DNA of 64,000 bases from JAWKWA01 sp041397765 (GTDB taxonomy: Bacteria; Pseudomonadota; Alphaproteobacteria; Rhizobiales; Hyphomicrobiaceae). A model generated the notes under the pieces. It searched no databases. It had not been told where the DNA came from and worked only from the letters and a program-made list of their open reading frames with translations. Of the stretch, positions 8,947-18,223 are shown in pieces. The stretch lies in NCBI GenBank assembly GCA_041397765.1, contig JAWKWA010000004.1:185508-249507 (forward strand), written 5' to 3'. Position 1 is the stretch's first letter, and each line of letters starts with the position of its first letter. The position numbers and the translations under genes are program-made.

Positions 8947-9809
8947 GCCTTGCCCTTCTCAGCGAGCAGCGTGCCGAGGCGCTCGGAGGCGCCGGCCCCC
9001 AGATAGACATCGACGACGGTGCGGTCGCGCACGAGACCGCCGGGCGGACCCTGATAGATGCGCTCGCCGTGGTGCATGATGAGGACGCGCGTCGAGAGCT
9101 CGACGAGGAAGCGCATGATGTGCTCGATCAGGATGATGGTGACGCCGCTTCGCGCCACCTCGCCGACCACCGCCATCACCCGGTCGATCTCGCTCGGATT
9201 GAGGCCGCCGACCGGCTCGTCGAGCAGGAGCAGCTTCGGGCGCGTGGCGAGCGCGCTCGCCAGCATCGCGAGCTTGCGGTCGAGCACGGGCAGGCTGCCG
9301 GTGAGAAGGTGGCCGCGGCCATCGAGGCCGACCGTGGCGAGCGCCTCATCGACGACGCTCTCGGTGGCGCGATCGATGCGCAGGCCGGGCCACAGGCGAT
9401 CGCTTCGGCCGAAATAGGCGGCCACGCGCACATTGTCGGCGATGCTCAGCGTGTCGAAACCGGCATTGAGCTGGAAGGTGCGCGCAATGCCGGCATGGCA
9501 GATCGCCTCGGGCGACAGAGAGGTGATGTCGCGTCCGTCGAAGATGACGCGGCCGCTGGTCGCCGGATTGAGCCCGGAGATCACCTCGAACAACGTCGTC
9601 TTGCCGGCACCGTTGGGGCCGCCGATGCCCAGCACCTCGCCCGGCATCACCTCGAAGGACAGATGGTCGACGGCGGCAAGCGCGCCGAAATGCTTGGAGA
9701 CGCCCTCGACCGAGAGGAGCGCCGGCACGCCGCCGGCGGCCGCGCGAGGGGCGCCCTTCGCGGGTTCGCCCTCGCCATCCGATCGTTTCGGCCTCACGGT
9801 CTCGTCCAT
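8943..9809 (-). CDS. livG: HAAT ABC transporter ATPase LivG-like, degenerate signature
   Basis: Second ATPase subunit, 288 residues. It has a 25-30-residue hydrophilic N-terminal extension before the ABC fold, Walker A GPNGAGKTT (about residue 63), Q-loop ARTFQLNAGF, Walker B LLLLDEPVGGLNPSE, and the LivG-type H-loop IEHIMRFL. The ABC signature region reads TGSLPVLDRKLAML instead of an LSxGQ/LSYGxQ form, so its half of the composite ATP site may be catalytically weak. The start at 9809 is only 26 bp downstream of the binding-protein stop, and the 3' end overlaps livF. Confidence 0.9.
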   Translation of the reverse strand: MDETVRPKRSDGEGEPAKGAPRAAAGGVPALLSVEGVSKHFGALAAVDHLSFEVMPGEVLGIGGPNGAGKTTLFEVISGLNPATSGRVIFDGRDITSLSPEAICHAGIARTFQLNAGFDTLSIADNVRVAAYFGRSDRLWPGLRIDRATESVVDEALATVGLDGRGHLLTGSLPVLDRKLAMLASALATRPKLLLLDEPVGGLNPSEIDRVMAVVGEVARSGVTIILIEHIMRFLVELSTRVLIMHHGERIYQGPPGGLVRDRTVVDVYLGAGASERLGTLLAEKGKA

Positions 9810-9835
9810 CGCGACGGGGACCCGGGCGCGCGAGG

Positions 9836-11170
9836 TCAGGACTTGATCCAGGGCGGCATCATGAACTTCGCTGCCGTATAGGGATCGGGGGCGACGAGGC
9901 TTGCATCCTTGGTGAAGTCCTGGATCTGCAGATATTCGTGCGGCATACCGAGCGAGGGATCCTTGGTCTGGGTCGGGAAGGTGTAGGCCGCCTGTTCGTC
10001 GCGGATGAAGCGCGTCGTGCCGTTGACGCCGCGATAGATCATCGAGCGGATGCGGTCGGCGACCTTGCGGTTCTGCTCGTCATTGCCGGGCTCGCCGGTG
10101 CCGCCGGCGAGCGCCGCGGCCGTCGCCCAGATATAGGCGGCGTCATAGGGCTGGCAGCCGGAGTTGTAGCCGGCATTATCGCCGAACCGCGCCCGGTAGC
10201 GGGCGATGAAGGCGCTGCCGATCTCGTCGGGCGGCACGCCGACAACCGTCGAGAACAGGACGCCGTTGACCGCCTCCTTGCCGAGGTCGCGGAAGGCGGG
10301 CAGCGAGGGGCCGTACTGCATGTAGACGAGCGAGGGCGTCGGATCGGGCACGAACTGCGTCATGAACTGGGCGAGGTCGGCCGGATAGAAATGGGTGATG
10401 CAGATGGCGCCGGGCGGATCCTGACGGATCTTGGCGAGCGTCGGTCCCCATTCGGAGATCGGCACGTTGACGGTCTCGAACAGCGAGATCTCCCAGCCGT
10501 AGTCGCCGGCCTTCTCCTTCACCGCGTTGGCGATGTTGATCGAGTAGACGCCGGCCGAGGTGATGACCGCCATCTTGTTGTTGGCGCGTTTCCATTCGCC
10601 GCGGGCCTCGAGCCCCTCGAGAAACTTGAGGAAGCCCGGCCCGTACCAATACTCGGCCGGATCGCCCTGGAAGGAGCCGTAATAGCGATCGGGATTGGAC
10701 TTGATGAGGTTGTTGTGACCGATCGTGGTGTCGTAGTGGATGTAGACGATGCCGGAATCGGCGATCGTCTCCTGGACGGCGGTGCCGGAGCCGACATTGT
10801 AGCCGTTGATGATGGCGTGCACGGCGTGACGGTCGATCAGGCGCTGGACGGCCTGGACGTTCGTCGCATCGCCCATCTGCTTGGTGTCCTCGAAATAGGG
10901 CTCGAGGGGGCGGCCGAGAATGCCGCCGAGGGCGTTGATCTCCTCGCAGGCGAGCGTCAGGCCGTTCTTGAACTCGACGCCGTCGGCAGCGGCGAAGTCC
11001 GTCAGCGGCGCGGCCTGACCGACCGGGATCGGATCGCCGGCGGCGCGCGCGCCGTCGTTGAGCGAGGCGAGCAGCATGGCGCCGCCACCGACCGCGGCCG
11101 CGCCTTTCAGCATGTCGCGACGGCTCGGAATGACGGCGGGACGGGATACGCCTTTCTCGCTGGACGACAT
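9836..11170 (-). CDS. ABC transporter substrate-binding protein, Tat-exported
   Basis: Periplasmic type I binding protein (Leu/Ile/Val-binding or AmiC/urea-amide-like fold), 444 residues. The N-terminus carries a twin-arginine signal (SRRDMLKGAA, then a hydrophobic stretch, cleavage near ARA). The mature part begins PIPVGQAAPLTDFAAADG, with the characteristic CEEINALGGILGRPLE segment. The long hydrophobic-pocket regions resemble amide/urea-binding relatives more than LivJ; this is inference from overall look. It leads the livGF-livHM group and lies 82 bp downstream of the HDAC-like gene, so the enzyme and importer probably act on the same compound. Confidence 0.9.
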   Translation of the reverse strand: MSSSEKGVSRPAVIPSRRDMLKGAAAVGGGAMLLASLNDGARAAGDPIPVGQAAPLTDFAAADGVEFKNGLTLACEEINALGGILGRPLEPYFEDTKQMGDATNVQAVQRLIDRHAVHAIINGYNVGSGTAVQETIADSGIVYIHYDTTIGHNNLIKSNPDRYYGSFQGDPAEYWYGPGFLKFLEGLEARGEWKRANNKMAVITSAGVYSINIANAVKEKAGDYGWEISLFETVNVPISEWGPTLAKIRQDPPGAICITHFYPADLAQFMTQFVPDPTPSLVYMQYGPSLPAFRDLGKEAVNGVLFSTVVGVPPDEIGSAFIARYRARFGDNAGYNSGCQPYDAAYIWATAAALAGGTGEPGNDEQNRKVADRIRSMIYRGVNGTTRFIRDEQAAYTFPTQTKDPSLGMPHEYLQIQDFTKDASLVAPDPYTAAKFMMPPWIKS

Positions 11171-11252
11171 GAACCTCTCCCTTGTTGCTCGCTTGGAGCC
11201 TGGTGTTGCGGCGGACTTGAACCTGGCGATACGCCTCGTGAAGGCGCGTCGC

Positions 11253-12356
11253 TCAGGCGATCGCTTCGATGAGGGTGGCGGCCTTGTCGATGATGGCCGC
11301 CTGGTGCGGCTGGAGATCCTGATAGCCCCATTCGGCCATCAGGGGCGCCCAGGGGTCCTGGACATGGGTGCGGATGCCCGACATCTCCTCGAGCACGGCG
11401 AGGCCGCAATAGGGCACATAGGTCGCCGAGTAGCCGCCCTCGTGGGTCATGACGAGGCGACCGCCGCACAACTCGTCGGCGGCCTCAAGCAGCATGCGGG
11501 TCATGGCGCGATAGGCATCCGAGGAGATCATCTGCCGGCCGAGCGGATCGACGCCCGAGCCGTCGAATCCGGAGGGCACGACGATCAGCTCCGGCCGGAA
11601 GCGTTTGAGCGCCGGCAGCACGACACGCTCGAAGGCAGCCACATAGGCGCCATTGCCCGAGCCGGGCGGCAGGGGAATGTTGATGTTGTAGCCCTGGCCG
11701 GCGCCCTGCCCGGTCTCGGCGAGGCTGCCTGAGGACGGCGGGAAGAGATTGTCCTGGTGCAGCGAGATCGTCAGCACGCCGGGATCGGCGTAGAAGGCCG
11801 ACTGCGTGCCATTGCCGTGGTGAACGTCCCAGTCGACCGTCGCGACGCGCTTCAGCCCATGCTTCACGCGGGCATGATGGATGGCGACGACGGCATTGCC
11901 GAACAGGCAGAAGCCCATGGCGGTGGTGGCGGTGGCATGATGGCCGGGCGGGCGGATCAGCGCGTAGGCGTTGCGCACACGCCCCTCGATCACGGCGTCG
12001 AAGGCGACGATGGCGCCGCCTGCCGCCAGAAGCGCGATCTCGTAGCTGCCCTTGCCCATCGGCGTCAGATTCTTGCCGGCGTCGCCATAGCCGATCTCGC
12101 TCAGCGCCTTGATGTGGGCGATGTGCTCGCGGGTGTGGAAACGGGCGATCTCGTCGTCGGTCGCATAGCGCGGCTTCAGCATGACGAGATGGTCGCTGAG
12201 GCCCGACACCTCGACGAGATTGCGGAAACGGCGCTTGGTTTCGGGATTCTCGGCATGCTCGCCGGGCTGGATGGTGAGGCCGGGCTCGAACACCTGCGCC
12301 CAGTTCTGCGTGTTGTGCCAGAGATAGAGCTCGTGGAACACGAAGCCGGTCGCCAT
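11253..12356 (-). CDS. Class II histone deacetylase-like / acetylpolyamine amidohydrolase
   Basis: A zinc-dependent amidohydrolase of the arginase/deacetylase superfamily, 367 residues, predicted to remove acetyl or similar acyl groups from amines such as acetylpolyamines. Motifs: RPPGHHA (about 137; two catalytic histidines), VDWDVHHGNGT (about 177; zinc-binding Asp and His), SGFDGSGVDPLG (about 265; zinc-binding Asp), and HEGGYS near the end. The start at 12356 (MATGFVFHELYLWHN) has an AAGGGGG site. Its position directly upstream of an ABC importer on the same strand suggests catabolism of an imported acetylated amine. The aromatic N-terminal region resembles the dimeric bacterial acetylpolyamine type. 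Confidence 0.9.
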   Translation of the reverse strand: MATGFVFHELYLWHNTQNWAQVFEPGLTIQPGEHAENPETKRRFRNLVEVSGLSDHLVMLKPRYATDDEIARFHTREHIAHIKALSEIGYGDAGKNLTPMGKGSYEIALLAAGGAIVAFDAVIEGRVRNAYALIRPPGHHATATTAMGFCLFGNAVVAIHHARVKHGLKRVATVDWDVHHGNGTQSAFYADPGVLTISLHQDNLFPPSSGSLAETGQGAGQGYNINIPLPPGSGNGAYVAAFERVVLPALKRFRPELIVVPSGFDGSGVDPLGRQMISSDAYRAMTRMLLEAADELCGGRLVMTHEGGYSATYVPYCGLAVLEEMSGIRTHVQDPWAPLMAEWGYQDLQPHQAAIIDKAATLIEAIA

Positions 12357-12699
12357 ATCATCCCCCTTGGTCGTCACGGCAGGGAGCACGGCTCTCCATG
12401 CCAAGCGCCAGCAGGCCGGCGCCATTTCCTCTCCTGGTACGAAGCTACGATGCCCGACCGGAGGTGGCAACGACCGCGGGTCACTGGCGGAGCCGGTGGG
12501 CGGGCTCGGCGGCGATGATCGCGGCAGGACGCCGGCGCGCGTGATTCAGGAGCTTTCGGGCGGTACAGCGAGCGCCGGCATGGCCGGGCGGGACACAGCC
12601 CCGCGCGGCCGGCAGGCCAGAGATGCGCCGGCTGCACACTCGTCAGGCCTGCTCCGTCCGCCAACGGCTGGTGCGTTCGATGTGCCTCCTGGCGAGACG
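12357..12699. other. Intergenic region, no gene seen
   Basis: These 343 bp lie between the 3' end of the secretion operon and the start of the deacetylase gene, both on the minus strand. The interval should hold the secretion-operon terminator and the promoter of the deacetylase-importer operon. I found no convincing hairpin with T tract or promoter pair, and the open frames here have no coding character. Confidence 0.5.
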
Positions 12700-14061
12700 C
12701 TACCTCTCGCGCAAAGCCTCGGCGCGCAGTCGGGTGAAGGGCTTCATCAGATATTGCAGCACCGTGCGCTCGCCGGTCACCATGTCGACCTCGGCGACCA
12801 TGCCGGGCATGATCGGCAGGCGCTTGCCGTTCCGCTCGAGATAGGCGCGGCTGGTGCGCACCTCGATCAGATAGTAGCTGTCGCCCTTCTCGGTGGTGAT
12901 CGCATCGGCGCTGATGCGCTCGAGCCGCGCCTCGAGCGAGCCGTAGATGCCGTAGTCATAGGCGGAGATCTTCACGATCCCCTGCTGGCCGGGCCTGAGG
13001 AAGGCGACGTCGCGCGGCGTGATGCGCGCCTCGACGAGCAGCGTGTCGTCGACCGGCACGATCTCGACGATGTCGTTGCCCGGCCGCACGACCTGGCCGA
13101 CCGTCGTCACGTGCAGGCGCTGGACGATGCCGCGCACGGGCGCGCGCAGATCGGTGCGGGCGACGCGATCGGCATCGGCGCGCATCGACTGCTCGATGGC
13201 GGCTAGATCCATATCGGTGGCGTTGAGCTCCTTCAGCGCGTCGGCGCGGAAGGTCGCCTTGCGTCCGTCGGCCTCGCTCGCGGCCTCGGCAGCGGCGGCC
13301 TCGAGCCGGGGAATGGCGAGGCGGGTCGCCTCGATGGAGCCTTCGAGCTCGACGATGCGGGCCTCGAGACGGAGCACCTCGACCTTGGCCGCGGCACCGC
13401 TCTCAAGGAGGGGGCGCGTCAGGTCGAGCTCGGCGCGGGCGAGGCGCAGCGACTCTTCCAGGGATGCAATGCGGGCGTGGCTCTCGGCCATTTCCTGACG
13501 GCGCTGGCTGACGCGCTCGGCCGACGTCGCGAGCGCCGAGGTGAGCGCGCTCTGCCGGGCCTCGTACTCGGCCATCTGGCGGGTGCTCGCCTCGGAATGG
13601 GAGGCGGCGAGATCGGCGGGCAGATCGGGGCTCGCGCCGGTCGCCTCGGCGATCAAGCGCGCACGCTTCAGCCTCAGCGCGGCGATCCTCTCGCGTGCCT
13701 CGTCGAGATTGGAGCCGAAGCCGGTCGGGTCGATCTGGATGAGCAGGTCGCCACGCTCGACGAGCGCGCCCTCGCCGGCATGTATCGCCTTGACGATGCC
13801 GCCCTCGAGGCTCTGCACGAGCTGGATGCGACTGGCGGGAATGACCCGGCCCTGGCCGATCGTCACCTCCTCGATGCGGGCGAAGGCCGCCCAGAGGACG
13901 AAGGCGGCAACGAGAGCGACGAGGGCGAGGGTGGCGGCATGGACGAGGCGAGGGGCACCGGCGAGCAGGTCGGCGCTGCTTGCGGTCGGATCGGCGAGAC
14001 GACGGTGGGCGGCGAGGCCCGCGAGCGCCGGCGCGGATGCGGAAACAGAGACGTCGCTCAT
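12700..14061 (-). CDS. Type I secretion membrane fusion protein (HlyD/LapC-like)
   Basis: A 453-residue periplasmic adaptor anchored by one transmembrane helix (about residues 40-60, LVALVAAFVLWAAFARI). It bridges the ABC exporter and TolC-like channel. Features in order: N-terminal cytoplasmic tail, TM helix, lipoyl half-motif around GQGRVIPASRIQLVQSLEGG, a long coiled coil rich in Ala/Glu/Arg (about 110-300), the second lipoyl half (DLRAPVRGIVQRLHV), and a beta-barrel domain with ITPRDVAFLRPGQ. The C-terminus ends in a typical MVTGERTVLQYLMKPF. The start codon overlaps the ABC gene's stop (ATGA). Its probable cargo is the giant adhesin at 18224-31054. Confidence 0.93.
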   Translation of the reverse strand: MSDVSVSASAPALAGLAAHRRLADPTASSADLLAGAPRLVHAATLALVALVAAFVLWAAFARIEEVTIGQGRVIPASRIQLVQSLEGGIVKAIHAGEGALVERGDLLIQIDPTGFGSNLDEARERIAALRLKRARLIAEATGASPDLPADLAASHSEASTRQMAEYEARQSALTSALATSAERVSQRRQEMAESHARIASLEESLRLARAELDLTRPLLESGAAAKVEVLRLEARIVELEGSIEATRLAIPRLEAAAAEAASEADGRKATFRADALKELNATDMDLAAIEQSMRADADRVARTDLRAPVRGIVQRLHVTTVGQVVRPGNDIVEIVPVDDTLLVEARITPRDVAFLRPGQQGIVKISAYDYGIYGSLEARLERISADAITTEKGDSYYLIEVRTSRAYLERNGKRLPIMPGMVAEVDMVTGERTVLQYLMKPFTRLRAEALRER

Positions 14062-16298
14062 GCCCTCGTCTCCTGACGCAGGCGCGTGACGGTCGGCCCG
14101 AGCTGTCCACCGATCCGCTTCAGCACGTCGGCCTTGGGGCCATCGGCGACGATGCGGCCGCGATCGATCACGATCAGCCGCTCGACGAGCGGCAGGAGCG
14201 TGTGGCGATGCGTGACGAGGAGCAGCGTGCGACCGGCGATGGAGGCGGCGAGACGCTCGAGCACGACGCGCTCGGTCATCATGTCCATCTCGCTGGTCGG
14301 CTCATCGAGCAGCAGCAGCCGCGGTCGACCGACGAGTGCGCGCGCCAGCGCCAGCGATCGCTTCTGGCCACCGGAGAGACCGGCGCCACGTTCGCCGACC
14401 GGCGTGTCGAAGCCCTGGCCGAGCCGTCCGATCCAGGCGTCGGCGCCGGCCTCGCGCGCGGCGGCAATCATCTCGGCATCGCCCGTGCCCGGCCGGTGCA
14501 TCAGGATGTTCTCGCGGATGGTGCCGCGAAACAGCGCGGCGTCCTGCGCCAGATAGCCGGTGCGCATCCTGAGCGAGACGGGATCGAGACCGCCGAGGCC
14601 GAGCCCGTCGATGAGGATGCGGCCCGACTGCGGCTCGTGGATATTGGCGATGAGCTTCAGCAGCGAGCTCTTGCCCGAGCCGATGGCACCGAGCACGCCG
14701 ACACGCTCGCCGGGCGCGAGCGAGAAGCTGATGCCCTCGAGCGCTGCGGGCGTGTCCGGCAGGTAGCGGAACGTCACATCCTCGAAGGCGACGCTGCCGC
14801 GGATCGCAGGTACAGCAAGGAGGCGCGTCGAGGCCGGCCGCTCCTGGGGCGCGTCGAGGACGGTGCCGAGCGCCTTGCGCGCCTGACGAACCGAATGGAG
14901 GCGGCCGATCAGCGCGGCGACCTGGGCGATCGGCGACATGGCACGGCCGAGCAGCATCATCGAGCCCATCAGCGCGCCGGCGGTGATGACCCCCTCGCCG
15001 ACCAGCGACACGCCGAGCACGACCATCGCGACGGTCGCCGCGGCCGTGCCCATGGCGACGATGTTCATGCCGAGCCCGGCGAGGAGCCGCATGGTGGTCG
15101 ATTGGCGAAGCTGGTCGGCGACCGCGCGTTCCCATTTGGCCGCTGCCCAGCCTTCGGCCGCCGCCGCCTTGATGGTCTCGAGCCCGGTCAGGGCCTCGAC
15201 CAGAACGGCGCTCTTGGCCGACATCTGGCGGAACGTGGTCTCGTGCAGACGCTCGAGCGGCCATTGCAGCACGAGCACGGCGAGGAAGAGCAGCGGCACC
15301 GCCACGAGCGGCACGACGACCAGCGGGCCGCCGATCAAGCCGATCATGGCGATGAAGAACAGCGCGAAGGGCAGATCGCCGAGCGCGGCGAGCGTGACAG
15401 AGGTGTTGAACTCGCGGATGGTCTCGATCTCGCGCAGCGTGTTCGCCTGCGATCCGACCGTCTGGCCGGCCCCGGTCAGACGGGCGCCGAGCACGCGATC
15501 ATAGACGCGCATGGCGAGCACGAGATCGGCGCGCCGGCTCGCCGTGTCGATGAGGCTGGCACGCAGCGTCTTCAACACGAACTCGAATGTCATGGCGAGA
15601 AGCGCGCCGATGGCGAGCGCCGCCAGCGTCGTCTCGGCGTTGTTCGGCAGGACGCGGTCGTAGACGTTCATCGTGAAGAGCGGCACGGCGAGCGACAGCA
15701 TGTTGAGCGCGATCGTCGCGACGATGGCCTGGCTGTAGAGCGCGCGATTGGCGATCACGATCCGCGGCGACAGAAACGCCGACGCCGCGCCATCGCCCGC
15801 CTCGAGGTTGGGGTTGGCCGGCCGCACGTGCAGAATGCGGTGATGGGCGAGCTCGCGGCGGGGAACACGCCTCGCAACCCCCTGCTGGTCGAACGGCATG
15901 ATCTCGATGTCACCCCGCGCGGCCATGCCGGTCACGAGCGAGACGGAGCCGCCGGGCGCGATGGCGAGGGCCGGGCAATGGTGCGGCTTCAGCGCGCGCG
16001 CAGACAGGGGCCTCGCGCCGAGGCGAAGTCCGAGGCGTTCGGCGGCCTCCTCGATGCGGCTCGCGGCGAGGCGGCCGTCCTCGAGCGGGAGGCCGGCGAT
16101 CGCCGTGGCGGGGTCGATGGAAAGCCCGTGGTGACGCGCGATGACGGCGAGGGCTTCGATGAGCGGATCGCGCGGACGCGGCTGAGCAGGGGCGTCGTCC
16201 GCCGGCGGCGCTGCTGAAACCGCCGCGTCCGGCGCGCCAAAGGCGCGTGCCACCTCGTCGATCAGTGCGCGCGCATTACCTGGTACCGGATGCTTCAT
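14058..16298 (-). CDS. Type I secretion ABC exporter (LapB-like)
   Basis: A 746-residue inner-membrane ATPase/permease that energises export of the adjacent adhesin. The N-terminal ~170 residues form a C39 peptidase-like domain with no catalytic cysteine visible at its start, as in LapB/HlyB-type exporters. Six transmembrane helices follow (MNVYDRVLPNNAETTL is the family-typical loop). The nucleotide-binding domain has Walker A GAIGSGKSS (about 539), signature LSGGQKRS (about 643), Walker B LLLLDEPTSEMD, and an H-loop histidine in VTHRHTLL. It is translationally coupled to the HlyD gene downstream and lies 188 bp after the outer-membrane channel gene. Confidence 0.94.
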   Translation of the reverse strand: MKHPVPGNARALIDEVARAFGAPDAAVSAAPPADDAPAQPRPRDPLIEALAVIARHHGLSIDPATAIAGLPLEDGRLAASRIEEAAERLGLRLGARPLSARALKPHHCPALAIAPGGSVSLVTGMAARGDIEIMPFDQQGVARRVPRRELAHHRILHVRPANPNLEAGDGAASAFLSPRIVIANRALYSQAIVATIALNMLSLAVPLFTMNVYDRVLPNNAETTLAALAIGALLAMTFEFVLKTLRASLIDTASRRADLVLAMRVYDRVLGARLTGAGQTVGSQANTLREIETIREFNTSVTLAALGDLPFALFFIAMIGLIGGPLVVVPLVAVPLLFLAVLVLQWPLERLHETTFRQMSAKSAVLVEALTGLETIKAAAAEGWAAAKWERAVADQLRQSTTMRLLAGLGMNIVAMGTAAATVAMVVLGVSLVGEGVITAGALMGSMMLLGRAMSPIAQVAALIGRLHSVRQARKALGTVLDAPQERPASTRLLAVPAIRGSVAFEDVTFRYLPDTPAALEGISFSLAPGERVGVLGAIGSGKSSLLKLIANIHEPQSGRILIDGLGLGGLDPVSLRMRTGYLAQDAALFRGTIRENILMHRPGTGDAEMIAAAREAGADAWIGRLGQGFDTPVGERGAGLSGGQKRSLALARALVGRPRLLLLDEPTSEMDMMTERVVLERLAASIAGRTLLLVTHRHTLLPLVERLIVIDRGRIVADGPKADVLKRIGGQLGPTVTRLRQETRA

Positions 16299-16486
16299 CC
16301 TGCCTATCCCGTCCTGCCGGCACGCAAGGCATGCACGGCGAAGCCAGAATAGCTTGTAAGACGATCCTGCTTAAAAATCTGTGCCGGGAGGAGCCATTCC
16401 GGGAAACGCGCCGCCCGCCACGCCGCCGGCGCCTCGCGCCGGATGCGCGAGGCAGCGAGTTGGCGATCCAGATGATCGCGCGGCAC

Positions 16487-17845
16487 TCAGGGCAACGGGA
16501 AACGCTCCAGATCGGGCTCGATCAACGCCTCCTCGGGCAGCGCGATGCCGAGCTCCGCGCACAAGACGCCCATCGTGCCAAGCAGCCGGTAGGCGTTGTA
16601 CACATTGGCGAAGCGCTCGGTGACGAGATCGGCTTCGGCGGTAAAGATCTCGTTGCGCAGATCGAGAATGTCGAGCAGCGTGCGCTGGCCGATCTCGAAC
16701 TGGCTGTCGTAGGCGGAGACGAGTGCGCGATTGCTCTCGAGCTGGCGCTCCAGATAGCCGGAGCGATCGGCCGCGGAATGCATGGCGAGCCAGGCGAGGC
16801 GCACCTCCTTCTCGATCACCCGCGCCGCGCTCGCCGCGATCGCCTCGGCCTGATCGACGCGGTGCTCGGCCTCGCGCACGCGGGCGGTGTCGATGCCGCC
16901 ATTGTAGAGGTTCTTGCGCAGCACGACCATCGCCTGGAATTCGTCGTTGTCGCCGAAATTCACGTCGGAGTCGTTGCGGTGAAGCCCTGAGAACTCCAGG
17001 TCGAGGCGCGGATAGAACTCCGACCAGGCGGTACCGACAGCGGCCTCGGCGGCAAGAACGTCATGATGCACCGCCGCCAGCGACGGCGCCTCGATGCGGG
17101 CGCGCTCGACCGCCTCATCGACGGTTGCGGGCATCATCGCCATCGGCAGACCGACGCGGGCGAGATCGCTCGGCGCCTCGCCGACAACCGACACATAGAG
17201 CGCCATGGCATCGTAGTAGCGGCTGCGCGCCTCGACGAGCATGGCCTCGGCCGCGTCGACACGGGCACGCGCCTGCGTCACCTCGGCGCTGGCGGAGCGG
17301 CCAGCGCTGGCACGCGAGCGCACGCGCTCGAGAATCTCGCGCAGCGCCGCGACATTGCGCTCGGCGACATCGGCGACGGCGCCCGAACGCTGCACCTCGA
17401 GATAGGCCTGCACGGTCTGCAGTGCGATCGAGTTCGCGGTGTCGGCGACGCGATGGCGGGCGGATTCGACGCGACTGCCCTGGCGCGTCACCTCGTAGTG
17501 CGTCTTCCAGCCGTCGAAGACCGGGACAGACACATTGGCCGATACCTCGGTGTGCCAGGTATCGGCGGCATAGCCCGAGCCCGCGCTGCCAGTCTCGTCG
17601 CGCGTCAGATAGCCGGTACCCGCCTCGACATCGACCTTCGGGCGGCCGAGCCCCTTCGCGGCGGCCAGCTCCTCGTCGGTCGCAAGGCGGTTGGCCTGCA
17701 AGGCAGCCACCTCGGGATTCGACATCACCGCGCGCTGCACGACGCTCTGCAGCGTTTCACCCTGCGACTGCGTCACACCCGCAAGGTGGCAGATGCACGC
17801 GATTGCAAGACCCGCATTCAATCGTCCGATCCGAAACAGCATCAT
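16487..17845 (-). CDS. TolC-family outer-membrane channel of the type I secretion system
   Basis: A 452-residue outer-membrane efflux protein with an N-terminal signal peptide (cleavage near SQG-ET) and two tandem OEP repeats rich in long helices (for example LQTVQAYLEVQRSGAVADVAE). The DILDLRNEIFTAEADLV segment near the C-terminus is characteristic of T1SS-associated TolC/LapE/AggA proteins. The first codons are MM; I take the outer one. It completes, with the ABC and HlyD genes downstream, a full three-part secretion machine. It is transcribed from its own start downstream of the adhesin gene, with a hairpin between them at 18121-18155. Confidence 0.93.
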   Translation of the reverse strand: MMLFRIGRLNAGLAIACICHLAGVTQSQGETLQSVVQRAVMSNPEVAALQANRLATDEELAAAKGLGRPKVDVEAGTGYLTRDETGSAGSGYAADTWHTEVSANVSVPVFDGWKTHYEVTRQGSRVESARHRVADTANSIALQTVQAYLEVQRSGAVADVAERNVAALREILERVRSRASAGRSASAEVTQARARVDAAEAMLVEARSRYYDAMALYVSVVGEAPSDLARVGLPMAMMPATVDEAVERARIEAPSLAAVHHDVLAAEAAVGTAWSEFYPRLDLEFSGLHRNDSDVNFGDNDEFQAMVVLRKNLYNGGIDTARVREAEHRVDQAEAIAASAARVIEKEVRLAWLAMHSAADRSGYLERQLESNRALVSAYDSQFEIGQRTLLDILDLRNEIFTAEADLVTERFANVYNAYRLLGTMGVLCAELGIALPEEALIEPDLERFPLP

Positions 17846-18120
17846 CTTTCGGGCCCCCCGCCCGCATCGCCCTCGATTCGGAGAAAATCTTTCCGCACAC
17901 CCGGGCTCCCAGTCCAGAAACCTCAGGGCGAAAAGCTCACCTCGATCGAAGATGCGGTGGATAACCTCAGGAAGCGGGAAAGCAATCGCCCAGCAAGCGT
18001 ATCCAATTCGCCGTTCCGCCGAAAAATCACATCGGCAGCAAATGGAAAGATATTGACGCGCAGCACACCGATTTTTGGCGCCAACGGGCGAATCGGCTCG
18101 CCTTCCGCTCGGGACGGACT

Positions 18121-18155
18121 GTCCCGCCCGGCCGATCGAGACAGCCGGGCGGGAC
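18121..18155 (-). terminator. 11-bp-stem hairpin downstream of the adhesin gene
   Basis: A perfect inverted repeat, GTCCCGCCCGG / CCGGGCGGGAC, with a 13-nt loop lies about 70 bp beyond the adhesin stop codon on the minus strand. There is no T run, so termination may need Rho or the hairpin may protect the long mRNA's 3' end. The 17846-18223 interval otherwise has a short AT-richer patch (about 18000-18080) that could hold the promoter of the TolC-ABC-HlyD operon. Confidence 0.55.
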
Positions 18156-18223
18156 GCGCGAAGGAAGTGCAGGCCTTACCCGCGAGCGTGACAGCAACTG
18201 CGCGCGGGGGCGCATGCGGCCCC

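Noticed and set aside
12357..12699. Extended start for the deacetylase gene into the upstream gap
   Set aside because: The extra 38 residues are unlike the family, and the ATG at 12356 has a good ribosome site and begins at the conserved N-terminus.
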